Positions 48,229 through 57,027 of a stretch of 62,939 bases of DNA are shown in pieces. The translations under genes and the position numbers were made by a program. The notes under the pieces are model-generated. The model was not told the DNA's origin, made no database searches, and was given only the letters and a program-made list of their open reading frames with translations. Source of the stretch: Mariniblastus sp. (GTDB taxonomy: Bacteria; Planctomycetota; Planctomycetia; Pirellulales; Pirellulaceae); contig JAPKBL010000020.1 of the NCBI GenBank assembly GCA_028823415.1, forward strand, positions 1 through 62,939, read 5' to 3'. The stretch's first letter is position 1, and the number at the start of each line of letters is the position of its first letter.

Positions 48229-48561
48229 TTAACGCTTCTTTTTCTCGGCATCTTTCTTGCTTTCCGCCGATTTTTTAGGAGGAGTCGCTGCCGGATTCGT
48301 TAGATGGCCAAATTCTTTTTCAAATTCGGTGCCGTATTGATCGTCTGCCAGATCGTACTCACCCTTGATTTCTTCTTCGAAATCGTCATCAAAATCTTCA
48401 TCAAAATCGTCTTCGTCGATCTCATCGATGATTTCAATTTCAAGATTATCAATTGGTTCGGCGGAAACATCCTCAATTGAATCGTCAACCGCATCGTCCT
48501 CGGACGTGGTTTTGTCATCGCCGGGAGCGTCCAGTGGATCTACAAGATCGTCATCTACCAT
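48229..48561 (-). CDS. Small highly acidic protein with basic C-terminal tail
   Basis: The 110-residue protein is not recognised. Residues 1-80 are very rich in Asp and Glu (for example DEDDFDEDFDDDFEEE) and it ends in a Lys-rich tail (KKSAESKKDAEKKKR). There is no signal peptide or membrane segment, so it is cytoplasmic. Such polarised charge suggests a partner-binding or nucleoid-related role, but this is a guess. The ATG at 48561 is the only plausible start. It is read in the same direction as ileS, 344 bp upstream of it. Confidence 0.6.
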   Translation of the reverse strand: MVDDDLVDPLDAPGDDKTTSEDDAVDDSIEDVSAEPIDNLEIEIIDEIDEDDFDEDFDDDFEEEIKGEYDLADDQYGTEFEKEFGHLTNPAATPPKKSAESKKDAEKKKR

Positions 48562-49255
48562 TTTTTCTCTGCCTCATTGTCATGTGAAATTGAAACTCGC
48601 TCAATTTCGGTTCAATATTCACCGTTACTCATCGCATCGATAAAGAAATCAACCAATTGCGTATCGATAAAGGGTATGTAGACGCCGACGGATGTCAACC
48701 GACATCGGCAAATGTTCGTTAAAATAGTCAAACAACGCGAGAGATTCGAGTTTTTGAGCCTGTCCTTCGATCAATATTTCGTAGACAACCTCGGTTTCCC
48801 CTGGTCTGTAACTCGGCTGAATTGTTCTTCGAGAGAGTGCCGAAGTTAGCGGCTAGATGTACGCCTTTTGATTTAATCCCCGAATAGGAATGAAAAACGG
48901 GGACGCTCATTGGTGCCGCGACACCGGGTTTAAACCGAGTATTGGGTTCCGAACGAAAAACAGGGCCAGTAATCATTACTGGCCCTGTCCAACACGGGGT
49001 GAGAAAGTCGTTTTTGAGTGACTTTCCGCCACTTAAAAAAATAGGCCAGATTAGAAAGTGAGAGGCCGGTAACGGATTTTATCAATTCTAAAATTGATAA
49101 AATAAAACGGTTAAAACGATTTTAATGAAAACACAGTTTCTCGGCGTATCGCTAACGGGAGAGCACAAGAATAGGAATCGACAACAGTCGAATGCTGCGG
49201 ATGTACAGAGACTATGGTTAGTTACTTAATATTACAGTGCGGCATCGTTTGTGAA
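48562..49255. other. 694-bp gap downstream of argJ with two hairpins
   Basis: No protein gene is seen. An AT-rich perfect stem at 49076-49103 (ATTTTATCAATT with AATTGATAAAAT, 4-nt loop) lies about 150 bases after the argJ stop on the minus strand. A strong terminator at 48960-48988 is nearly 270 bases after it. The stretch between could be a long 3' UTR or a separate small RNA. Confidence 0.5.
48960..48988 (-). terminator. Strong rho-independent terminator, distal to argJ
   Basis: ACAGGGCCAGTAAT and ATTACTGGCCCTGT form a perfect 14-bp inverted repeat around a single central base. On the minus strand it is followed by a run of T (TTTTTCG). It is the strongest terminator-like structure in the window. 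Confidence 0.85.
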
Positions 49256-50440
49256 CTAAGTCGTGTATTCCGAATTGAATCGAACGTATTCCGGGGTCAG
49301 GTCACTGGTCCAGTGCCTTGCGGAACCTGCCCCACCTCCGATGGTTAATTCAATGAAGGTTTCAAACTGGTTCTTCAAATCTTGGCTGATTCGTCTCGCA
49401 TCGAAATCGACGGGCTGCCCATTTTCAAAAACAAGATAGCCGTTGAGTTTTAGACTGGTCATCGAGACATCCATCTCAACACCTGCGTAACCAGCCGCGG
49501 AAACAATGCGTCCCCAGTTTGGGTCTGCGCCCGTGATCGCTGTTTTCACCAACGCACTCGCTGCGACGGTTCTCGCCACAGAATCGGCCTCTTGATCGTT
49601 GGTTGCACCGGTAATGTCGATGGTGATCAAGTGACTTGCCCCTTCGCCATCGGCGGGGATTTGTTTGGCAAGTTCAATGCAGTTTTCGGTGACTGCATTT
49701 TCAAATGCAAGAATTGATTCCTCGGAATTGAGTTCGACATCCGAGCTTCCATTGCAGATCATAATCAAGGCATCGTTGGTGCTGGTGTGGCCCTCGACGC
49801 TGATTCGATTAAACGACTTTTCAACGGCGCGGTTTAAAATTTGCTGAGCCCTGTTTGAGCTGATTTTCACATCTGACAGGATGATGGCGAGCATGGTCGC
49901 CATTTTCGGTCCGATCATTCCCGCCCCTTTGGCAATTCCGGCAATTCGGATCTCCCCAGATTCAGTGGAAACCACAGATCCAACTGTTTTTGGGCCTTTG
50001 TCAGTCGTCAGGATTGCCAGAGACGCACGCTCAAAATGATCTTGTGAACTGCCCTGTTCTGAGATTGCCTGTTCGATCCCTTGAACAATTTCCGGCATGG
50101 GGAGGTGTTGCCCGATAACACCAGTTGAAAGCACCAGCACTTGGTTTTCTTCGGTTTTCAAATACTGGGAAGCGACCGCGGCGATCGCCTGGTTGTCGTC
50201 CATTCCTTGCTGACCTGTGCAGGCGTTGGCATTGCCTGAATTAATGATCAGTGCCTTGAAGTGATTGGTAGGTGTCAGTTGTTGATCCCACTCAATACTT
50301 GCTGCCCTGACAACATTTTGTGTGTAGACCCCCACCGCGACACAGGGTGTCTTCGAAGAAATAACTGCCAGGTCGAGTTTGCCAGAGGCTTTAATGCCGC
50401 AGGCGACTCCAGTGAATTCAAAACCGTTGGGAAGTCCCAT
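49256..50440 (-). CDS. argJ: Bifunctional ornithine acetyltransferase / N-acetylglutamate synthase
   Basis: ArgJ recycles the acetyl group between N-acetylornithine and glutamate in arginine synthesis. The 394-residue precursor cleaves itself before the Thr or Ser nucleophile in the block KGAGMIGPKMATMLA. The N-terminal LDLAVISS and IINSGNANACTG are diagnostic, and GHTSTNDALIMICNG is in the C-terminal half. It is 113 bp downstream of argC on the same strand, a normal argC-argJ arrangement. In the cleavage block, Lys stands at a position where Asn is more usual (APNMATML in many homologues). Confidence 0.95.
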   Translation of the reverse strand: MGLPNGFEFTGVACGIKASGKLDLAVISSKTPCVAVGVYTQNVVRAASIEWDQQLTPTNHFKALIINSGNANACTGQQGMDDNQAIAAVASQYLKTEENQVLVLSTGVIGQHLPMPEIVQGIEQAISEQGSSQDHFERASLAILTTDKGPKTVGSVVSTESGEIRIAGIAKGAGMIGPKMATMLAIILSDVKISSNRAQQILNRAVEKSFNRISVEGHTSTNDALIMICNGSSDVELNSEESILAFENAVTENCIELAKQIPADGEGASHLITIDITGATNDQEADSVARTVAASALVKTAITGADPNWGRIVSAAGYAGVEMDVSMTSLKLNGYLVFENGQPVDFDARRISQDLKNQFETFIELTIGGGAGSARHWTSDLTPEYVRFNSEYTT

Positions 50441-50553
50441 CTCAATGTTCCGAGTAAGTGATTTTTGTTTATTAGTGGTGTGTTAAACTGACCGATGACA
50501 ATGGTGAGTTATATCAGCTAGGTATCATTGACCGAGGCCGAAGCGCTCTTGTT

Positions 50554-51564
50554 TCAAACGAGGCCGGTGGTCTCGGGTAAATCCAACATCAAATTGAAAT
50601 TTTGAACCGCAGCTCCGGAAGCACCTTTGATGAGGTTGTCGAGAACGCTCACGATGACCGCCATCTCTCCGCATTGAGCAATTGAAATGTCGCAAAAATT
50701 GGTGTGGGTAACGTCTTTCGTGTGCGGCAAGGTGTCTGTGATCCGAACGAACGTCTCCTGGTGATAAGTCTCTTTCAAGGCGTGTTGAAGTGCACGCGCA
50801 TCGATTCCCGGCTTTGGGTTCACGTAAATCGTCGAAAGAATTCCGCGGTCCATTGGAATCAAATGTGGCGTAAAGGTGGCCGTAATCGTTTGATTGCAAA
50901 GGCGCTCAATGATCTGATTGATTTCGGGCATGTGCCGATGACTGCCAACCCCATAGGCAGCGACCGATTCATTGCATTCTGGATAATGGAATTTAAGATT
51001 GGGTTTTCTACCAGCACCGGAGACACCTGTTTTCGAATCGACAATAATGGGTGTGGTTTCGATGAGGTTTTGACTTAGCAGTGGCGCCAATGGAAGTAAC
51101 GCAGAGCTTGGAAAACAGCCTGGGTTGGCGACTAGTTCTGCGTTTTTAATTTCGGATCGAAACAGTTCTGGGATCCCATAGGGGACGGTTCCAACTCGTG
51201 AGGCATCCGGGTGCTCAACGCCGTACCATGTCTCAAAAGTGGCGGCATCATTGAGTCGGTAGTCTGCGCTAAAATCAACGACTTTGATGCCGCGTTCAAG
51301 GAGCTGTTTGACAATTTCTGCCGATGCGGCATGCGGAAGACAGCAAAATGCAAAATCAACCTGTTCTGCAAACGAGTCGATTTCAAACAAAGAGAAATTA
51401 AGATCCAGTCGCTCACGAATTTGGGGGTGCACTTCCGCCAGCGTTGGACAGGACTCATCTCTTGACGTTAATTGTGTGATGCAAACATCGGGATGCCGCA
51501 ACAGAATTTTGATGAGTTCCAATGCGGTATATCCGGTGCCACCTACAATGCCAACTCTAATCAT
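50554..51564 (-). CDS. argC: N-acetyl-gamma-glutamyl-phosphate reductase
   Basis: ArgC reduces N-acetylglutamyl phosphate with NADPH in arginine synthesis. The N-terminal RVGIVGGTGYTALELI binds NADP. The catalytic Cys lies in LVANPGCFPSSALLPLAPL, and the His region is GSHRHMPEI. The ATG at 51564 immediately precedes the Rossmann strand and is chosen over the longer frame from 51606. The 336-residue length is typical. The argJ gene follows. Confidence 0.96.
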   Translation of the reverse strand: MIRVGIVGGTGYTALELIKILLRHPDVCITQLTSRDESCPTLAEVHPQIRERLDLNFSLFEIDSFAEQVDFAFCCLPHAASAEIVKQLLERGIKVVDFSADYRLNDAATFETWYGVEHPDASRVGTVPYGIPELFRSEIKNAELVANPGCFPSSALLPLAPLLSQNLIETTPIIVDSKTGVSGAGRKPNLKFHYPECNESVAAYGVGSHRHMPEINQIIERLCNQTITATFTPHLIPMDRGILSTIYVNPKPGIDARALQHALKETYHQETFVRITDTLPHTKDVTHTNFCDISIAQCGEMAVIVSVLDNLIKGASGAAVQNFNLMLDLPETTGLV

Positions 51565-51799
51565 CGTGCTAAGTTTTCTTGAAATCTGTTGAAGTATCAA
51601 ACACAAATGTTATCGGATTAAGAGTCGGGGGAACATCCCGGAGATTCTGAAATATGCCGTGAGGTTAAGTCGGTCTCCCGGTGAGTTTGACGGGGTTAGC
51701 TTGAAATAGTCACCGATGTTTTGGCGACTCATCAAGGACCTAACGCCGTGTGGATTGGGTATCAACGGTCGAAGGCCGGAGAGATTTTAAACCGGTAGG

Positions 51800-54454
51800 T
51801 TATTTCTTTGGCTGCTTGAGTTCGGGGTCAGAAACAGCGAGCGGAACCTGATAATTTCCAAGTTTTGCGTAAATCCGAACGGTGATCGGCTGCCCAATGA
51901 TCTTGGGTACGGTAGCACGGTAGTCGTTTAACTTTTGGTTTGTCTGGTTATGTTGCTGATGGGTCGCAGCCAGTTTGTTTCTCTGGGTTGCGAAATTTGG
52001 ACCGGGATGAACGCTGCTGTAGCCCTGATGCATCGCTTGTGACTGTTTTCTCATGTTTTCCATGGTAGCTGCGAGATTCTCGAGCATCTTGGGGGATTGG
52101 ACAGGCGTGATATTTCCATTGAAGTCTCTCATCACCAAATTACTTTTGAGAGTCAATTTTGAACGGAGGTCGCCGGCAACTTGGATCCACATGAATCCAG
52201 TTTTATCACTTCGCTTCAACCAGACTTTGGCTGGCATATTCTTTTCAACGCGCGAATTAGGAATGGCAGTTTCAACACCTTTGATGCGTAGCGGGAGAAC
52301 GTCGACGACGATCGTTTCGGGCGCTGGCATGGCCGGAATCAAAAGTTCTAACTCATTGGAAAATGATTCTTTGTCGAGCCGTAGGTCTGGGATTTTGATC
52401 GGAGTTCGGAGGAAAACAATTGTTCCCTGGTCTTCGGGGAGTTTTAATTTTAATAAACAGTTTCGCAGGTTGCTCGCTAACTTCGCTGCGGTTTTGTCGG
52501 TTGAGGCTTCGGCGAGCCATTGAAACAGAAATTCATTTTCTGATTTCCGGAAGGTTGCGATTGGAAGTGGCCGCTGTTTCGCACTTTTACGAACCGTCAC
52601 ATTCCATTTTTGTTTATCGTCGTTGGATCGTTCAAGTTCGAAAACAGGCTTGCTGCGGGCAACGCCTTCCTCACAAATGATTTCGACCCCCAGCAAGTAC
52701 TGTCGTTTAATGACGAGGTCGGCAAGTTTTTTCTCTTTTGTGTTTTCGATTGCAGGCAAGCTGACCTGCTCTGGGAAATTAGCAAACGGGGTTTTTGCGG
52801 CGACTGGTTGACTAGGTTTCGTCGTCGCGACAACCGGTTGCGATTGCTTCATGGGGGAAGTATCGCCAATGATCTCTTTGGACTGTTGAATCCAAGATCG
52901 GTAGGATTTCATTTCGTTTGCCGTATCCCGGCCACCTTTTTGTAATGCCAGCTTAATTTCGGTTGGGCTCATTTTCGCCATTTGGTCGATGGTCTTGACG
53001 TCACCTTGGTTGAGAACTTCTTGCGTTTTTTCAGCAATTCCGCTGATGATGGTTAAGTCGGTTTTTGGCTCTGGCTTTACGACCACTGGCGGAGTTGTTT
53101 TGGGCGGAGTCTTATCCCCGACGGGAGGCGTTGGGTTGTCAACCTTGGGGTTGGGGTTGGGGTTTACCGGCGGAACGTTTGTGTCTTGGGCGTCTCGTAG
53201 GTTTTTCGAATTGTTTTCGTCAAGATTGTCAAGGAATTTTTGCATTTCCTTGTCCGTTGTGGGCGGCTCCCCCTCCTGGCCAGTACCTTCTGGTGGGGTG
53301 GTCTCCAGTGACGCAACGGATGGAACTAAATTGGCCGTAACTGTTGTGGTTGACTTGGAGAAATTTAACGCGGTAATGGCACCGAAAACGGAAGCCACAA
53401 TCAAAAACAAGCCAAGCACGCAGGATGTCGCGATAACTGCGACCGGATTGTCCCGCCAAAGGCGACCTAGCCCCCTGGGTTCTTTGAGCAGAGGAGGGGC
53501 TTCTGGTTCTATTTCAATTTTTTTCATCTTGCGAGGGGCGAGTGCCGTGCTCGCGATGGGTTGGTCAAACCCGCCGAAATCCATGGGCTCCGGGGCAGCA
53601 TTGATCTGAATGAGGCTCAGCAGGGCGCCCGAAACGTTCTTGGTCGACTCCGGAGAGGCGTCGTGCAACTGCGTTAGCAGACCCGACAATTCTACTCCTA
53701 AATCGGTTTCCTCGAGATTTGATTCTTTCAGCAGTGACTGTCCGATGGCCGCCATCGCGGAAAAATCCTGTGCGGCTGTTGATTGTTCCTTGGTACCAGA
53801 AAGTTGTCTTCGGAGAGGGGATAATGGAAGGTTTTGGATTTTAAGATTTTGCTGGGCATCGAGTATCAAATCCTCTCTGCCGATCCAGCCGTGCACGACA
53901 TCCAATTGGTGAGCATGCTGCAGACCATCGATTGCCTGCTGTATGATTTTCGCGATGAGCAGTTCATCGAACTCAATGCCTGTCGATTTTTCCAGCGTTT
54001 GCCCTTCGATATGCTCGGTAACCAGAAAGTACCTGCCCCCTTCCTGGTCGATGTCGAAGACGTGGGTCAGATGTGGGTGATCCAACTGAGCGGCGAGGCT
54101 CGCTTTCTGAATGAAGCGATCGCAGTTTTTTTGGTCTTCTGTGAGCTCGGCCGGGAGAATTTGAATGTCAACTTTTCGAGCCAATGAAGTATGGATCGCA
54201 AGCAAGCGATCTCCTAATTCGTCTCGATGAATGCGTTCGAGGAGACGGTAGCTCCCGACATCCAGCCTCGTCCGCCCGGTCATTAGAAATTTGGCCTGCC
54301 AGGTCGTGATCAGCTCTTCACGGATGAACAGTTGGGCAACAGCCTCCGGGGTTTCGGTGGGGTGGTTGTTGAGCAGTTCTTGGAGTTGGCTTAGTTCAAC
54401 GATCCCACTTTGTTTTAAGGCTTTTATGAAGTCATTTTTTGTGATCTTCGACAT
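51800..54454 (-). CDS. Planctomycete kinase-like membrane protein (pseudokinase) with helix-hairpin-helix region
   Basis: The protein is about 884 residues. The first 60 residues match the leader typical of planctomycete Ser/Thr kinases. Residues about 65-285 read like a kinase domain, but the key motifs are lost. The VAIK Lys position is Gln (KVDIQILPAELT), the HRD region reads VVHGWIGREDLIL, and the DFG site reads IQNL. It is therefore probably catalytically dead. A transmembrane helix lies at about 337-363, then a Pro-rich linker. A helix-hairpin-helix-like segment follows at about 466-530 (LTIISGIAEKTQEVLNQGDV), then a C-terminal domain I do not recognise. The ATG at 54454 is chosen. Its neighbours give no clear clue. 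Confidence 0.75.
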   Translation of the reverse strand: MSKITKNDFIKALKQSGIVELSQLQELLNNHPTETPEAVAQLFIREELITTWQAKFLMTGRTRLDVGSYRLLERIHRDELGDRLLAIHTSLARKVDIQILPAELTEDQKNCDRFIQKASLAAQLDHPHLTHVFDIDQEGGRYFLVTEHIEGQTLEKSTGIEFDELLIAKIIQQAIDGLQHAHQLDVVHGWIGREDLILDAQQNLKIQNLPLSPLRRQLSGTKEQSTAAQDFSAMAAIGQSLLKESNLEETDLGVELSGLLTQLHDASPESTKNVSGALLSLIQINAAPEPMDFGGFDQPIASTALAPRKMKKIEIEPEAPPLLKEPRGLGRLWRDNPVAVIATSCVLGLFLIVASVFGAITALNFSKSTTTVTANLVPSVASLETTPPEGTGQEGEPPTTDKEMQKFLDNLDENNSKNLRDAQDTNVPPVNPNPNPKVDNPTPPVGDKTPPKTTPPVVVKPEPKTDLTIISGIAEKTQEVLNQGDVKTIDQMAKMSPTEIKLALQKGGRDTANEMKSYRSWIQQSKEIIGDTSPMKQSQPVVATTKPSQPVAAKTPFANFPEQVSLPAIENTKEKKLADLVIKRQYLLGVEIICEEGVARSKPVFELERSNDDKQKWNVTVRKSAKQRPLPIATFRKSENEFLFQWLAEASTDKTAAKLASNLRNCLLKLKLPEDQGTIVFLRTPIKIPDLRLDKESFSNELELLIPAMPAPETIVVDVLPLRIKGVETAIPNSRVEKNMPAKVWLKRSDKTGFMWIQVAGDLRSKLTLKSNLVMRDFNGNITPVQSPKMLENLAATMENMRKQSQAMHQGYSSVHPGPNFATQRNKLAATHQQHNQTNQKLNDYRATVPKIIGQPITVRIYAKLGNYQVPLAVSDPELKQPKK

Positions 54455-54706
54455 AACGCTACCAAAGAAGGATTTTACCGTGCCCGACAAGGATATTCTT
54501 GCACTCGCTTGGTGCAACTTCAACCATGGAATTGAGAATGCGGCGGAATCGGGAGTGGATTTTTCCGTTTAGCCCGTTTAAGCATGAAAATTCGATTCGA
54601 ACCGCCCGAGGCAGGCGACCATTTGATTTTGGCCACCATATCAATCGAATCAAGTGTGCATTTGGGTTAGATGGAATGTATCGCTTGGTGCAGATCGCTT
54701 TCTTGG

Positions 54707-55843
54707 CTACGCCAATCGAAGAAGTCTGCGATAATGCCGGTCGATTTCTGTGACACACGCTTCCACCGAAAAGTTGGCGATCGCCATCGCTCTTAGTTGG
54801 CAGCCGATTGCATTTAATTTTTGTTTTGAAGTCGAGAGTTCGATAACTTTTTCTGCGATTTCCATTGGACTCTCTGGCGGAACCAATAAATTATCGAATT
54901 CAGGAGATGTCAATATCTCCGGCGTTCCACCGACGTGGGTTGCGATCATAGGGAGACCGCTGGCGGCTGATTCCAGCAAGACGCGTCCCAGTGGTTCCTG
55001 GCGAGCGGGGTGAATCAAGATCGTTGACTGTCGCATTAGGTCGGCAATATCATCGCGGATGCCAAGCCAGGATACTTGGTTTCCGAATTCAGAATTTTCT
55101 GCTTGGTGTATTAATTTCCGTTCGTATTCGATCGCCTCCTGTTTCTGTGAGTAACGTTGCCCAACGATCGCGAGTTGAGCGGTGGGGATTTCCAGAGCAA
55201 CCTGAAGAAATGCGTCGATTAAAGAATCGACTCCTTTGCGAATTCCAATTTGTCCCACGAATAATAATTTGGGATGAATTGGTGTCGAAGGTAAGTTCTG
55301 CGTTTCCGGTTGACTAGCAGGTTTCTCGGTAGGATAGAAGATCGTACTGTCTACACCATTGTGGACGACAGAAGTCCTGGACGAATCGAGGCCGCGCTCG
55401 CAGTGGTATGTTTTGGTGGCTTGAGAGACAGCAATCAGCCGGTCGATTTGGTTAAGGTCGGACATTGCCGTCTTGCTGACCTTTAGAATGTCGCGGAGAT
55501 ATCCAAGGCTTGGGATGGCCAGCGACCGACAAACCGGTCCGCAGATTCGACTTGTTGAAAGGCTGTTGCAATGAACCAGATCGCAGCCTGTCCTGTTAGA
55601 GAGAGTTGCGAATTCTTCGCGGATTTCTATCTGGGATTTCTTAACACGATTTTTGTCGTGCATGCAAAAGTCGACCACGTCGACTTGGGCTTCGCGTAGT
55701 CGATCGGCAAAGGGTGACTGTTGGGGGACCGCCGCTGTGAATTCCCAGCCACATGTCCGCAGGCCATCGACGAGGGTAAGAAACGAATTCTCACCGCCGT
55801 TGACAGATCCGAATTCGCTGGCCACGAGAATCTTGTTTTTCAA
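54707..55843 (-). CDS. Glycosyltransferase family 4
   Basis: The 378-residue enzyme has the GT-B fold with the GT4 pattern. The N-terminal half starts ILVASEFGSVNGGENSFL. The nucleotide-sugar half has LLFVGQIGIRKGVDSLIDAF and the E-x7-E motif in EPLGRVLLESAASGLPMIA. It is a retaining enzyme that probably builds a cell-surface glycan; donor and acceptor are unknown. It is cytoplasmic. It lies between the pseudokinase and korB on the minus strand, 111 bp after korB. Confidence 0.9.
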   Translation of the reverse strand: MKNKILVASEFGSVNGGENSFLTLVDGLRTCGWEFTAAVPQQSPFADRLREAQVDVVDFCMHDKNRVKKSQIEIREEFATLSNRTGCDLVHCNSLSTSRICGPVCRSLAIPSLGYLRDILKVSKTAMSDLNQIDRLIAVSQATKTYHCERGLDSSRTSVVHNGVDSTIFYPTEKPASQPETQNLPSTPIHPKLLFVGQIGIRKGVDSLIDAFLQVALEIPTAQLAIVGQRYSQKQEAIEYERKLIHQAENSEFGNQVSWLGIRDDIADLMRQSTILIHPARQEPLGRVLLESAASGLPMIATHVGGTPEILTSPEFDNLLVPPESPMEIAEKVIELSTSKQKLNAIGCQLRAMAIANFSVEACVTEIDRHYRRLLRLA

Positions 55844-55954
55844 AACTTTACCCCAGATTCATCGGCGCGGCTTGTAAGGCATCGGTCGGCGTTGCCGTGA
55901 ATGGTCACCGTTTGGGCAGGCTCCACGGACGATCGATCACGATTGGCCTTGGCG

Positions 55955-56965
55955 TTAATCGACCTGCCAAGTTTCGCCTGAGTGGAACAGATTTTGCAGC
56001 TCCCCTGCCCCTTTTTCGGAAACAGCCTCGTCGACTTGGGAGTTGATCATTTCGTCGTAAGTCGGTCGGTCTATATCCCGGAATACGCCAATCGGTTCTG
56101 GGAATTCTGGATGTCGCATTCGGCTCAACAAAAACGCAAGCTGTGAGTTGGGGGCTTTTTCATCGTGAAATAGGAGATCATCTTGGGCTACGTTGGCGAG
56201 TTCGACGACCTCGGGGTTAAATCCGTTGAGTTGAATTCCTTTGGTACCGCCGGCGTAGATCAGCGGTTTATCATGCTCGAGTAAGAGCGTAGTTTCCGCT
56301 TTTGTGTTCTTGTTCTTAGCGTAATCCCAAGTGCCGTCGTTGAAGACATTGCAGTTTTGATAAACTTCTAAAAAAGAAGTTCCCTTGTGGGCTGCTGCAC
56401 GCTTCATCATCGCGACGAGGTGTTTGATGTTGGTGTCAATTGACCGAGCCACGAAAGTTGCTTCGGCGGCAATGGCAACGGAGATTGGGTTAAGCGGGTG
56501 GTCGATTGAACCGCGGGGAGTACTTTTAGTAACTGTGCCCACCTTTGAAGTGGGTGAGTACTGCCCCTTGGTCAGTCCGTAAATTGCGTTGTTAAAGAGG
56601 ATGATGTTAACGTCAACATTTCGTCGCACGATATGCATAAAATGATTTCCACCAATGCTCAACGCATCGCCATCGCCGGTGATTACCCAGATGTCAAGTT
56701 CTGGACGGGTTGATTTGAGACCTGTTGCGAAAGCGGGGGCACGTCCATGAATGCTGTGCAGGCCATAAGTGTTCATGTAATAAGGGAATCGACTGGAGCA
56801 GCCGATTCCCGAAATGAATACGGTGTTTTCTCGCGTGGATCCAATTTCAGGAAGCACTTTTTTCATCTGTGCGAGAATTGAATAATCGCCGCAACCTGGG
56901 CACCATCGCACGTCTTGGTCCGAGGCAAAGTCAGCTGGTTTCAGGACAGGTAGTTCAGTACTCAT
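55955..56965 (-). CDS. korB: 2-oxoacid:ferredoxin oxidoreductase, beta subunit
   Basis: The beta subunit binds thiamine diphosphate and a [4Fe-4S] cluster; with the alpha subunit it converts 2-oxoglutarate (or another 2-oxoacid) and CoA to acyl-CoA, reducing ferredoxin. The cluster cysteines appear in WCPGCGDYS, GIGCSSRFP and NCNVFND. The TPP motif is VITGDGDALSIGGNH. At 336 residues it is the standard length. It lies 62 bp downstream of korA on the same strand. The enzyme could replace the 2-oxoglutarate dehydrogenase complex in the TCA cycle. Exact 2-oxoacid specificity is not shown by sequence. Confidence 0.93.
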   Translation of the reverse strand: MSTELPVLKPADFASDQDVRWCPGCGDYSILAQMKKVLPEIGSTRENTVFISGIGCSSRFPYYMNTYGLHSIHGRAPAFATGLKSTRPELDIWVITGDGDALSIGGNHFMHIVRRNVDVNIILFNNAIYGLTKGQYSPTSKVGTVTKSTPRGSIDHPLNPISVAIAAEATFVARSIDTNIKHLVAMMKRAAAHKGTSFLEVYQNCNVFNDGTWDYAKNKNTKAETTLLLEHDKPLIYAGGTKGIQLNGFNPEVVELANVAQDDLLFHDEKAPNSQLAFLLSRMRHPEFPEPIGVFRDIDRPTYDEMINSQVDEAVSEKGAGELQNLFHSGETWQVD

Positions 56966-57027
56966 TGTTCAATACTTTGAATTGGTAATAAGAAGTCAGG
57001 GTTGGACGGCGTTCAAGTCGTAAGGAA

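Noticed and set aside
47946..48278. 110-codon plus-strand frame upstream of ileS
   Set aside because: It overlaps the end of the acidic protein gene and has no recognisable feature.
48365..48643. Ser-rich plus-strand frame over the acidic protein
   Set aside because: The Ser repeats are only the complement of the Asp/Glu codons of the acidic protein.
52989..53609. 206-residue plus-strand frame within the pseudokinase gene
   Set aside because: It is antisense to the Pro-rich linker and transmembrane region, which gives an artificial Gly/Ser-rich frame.
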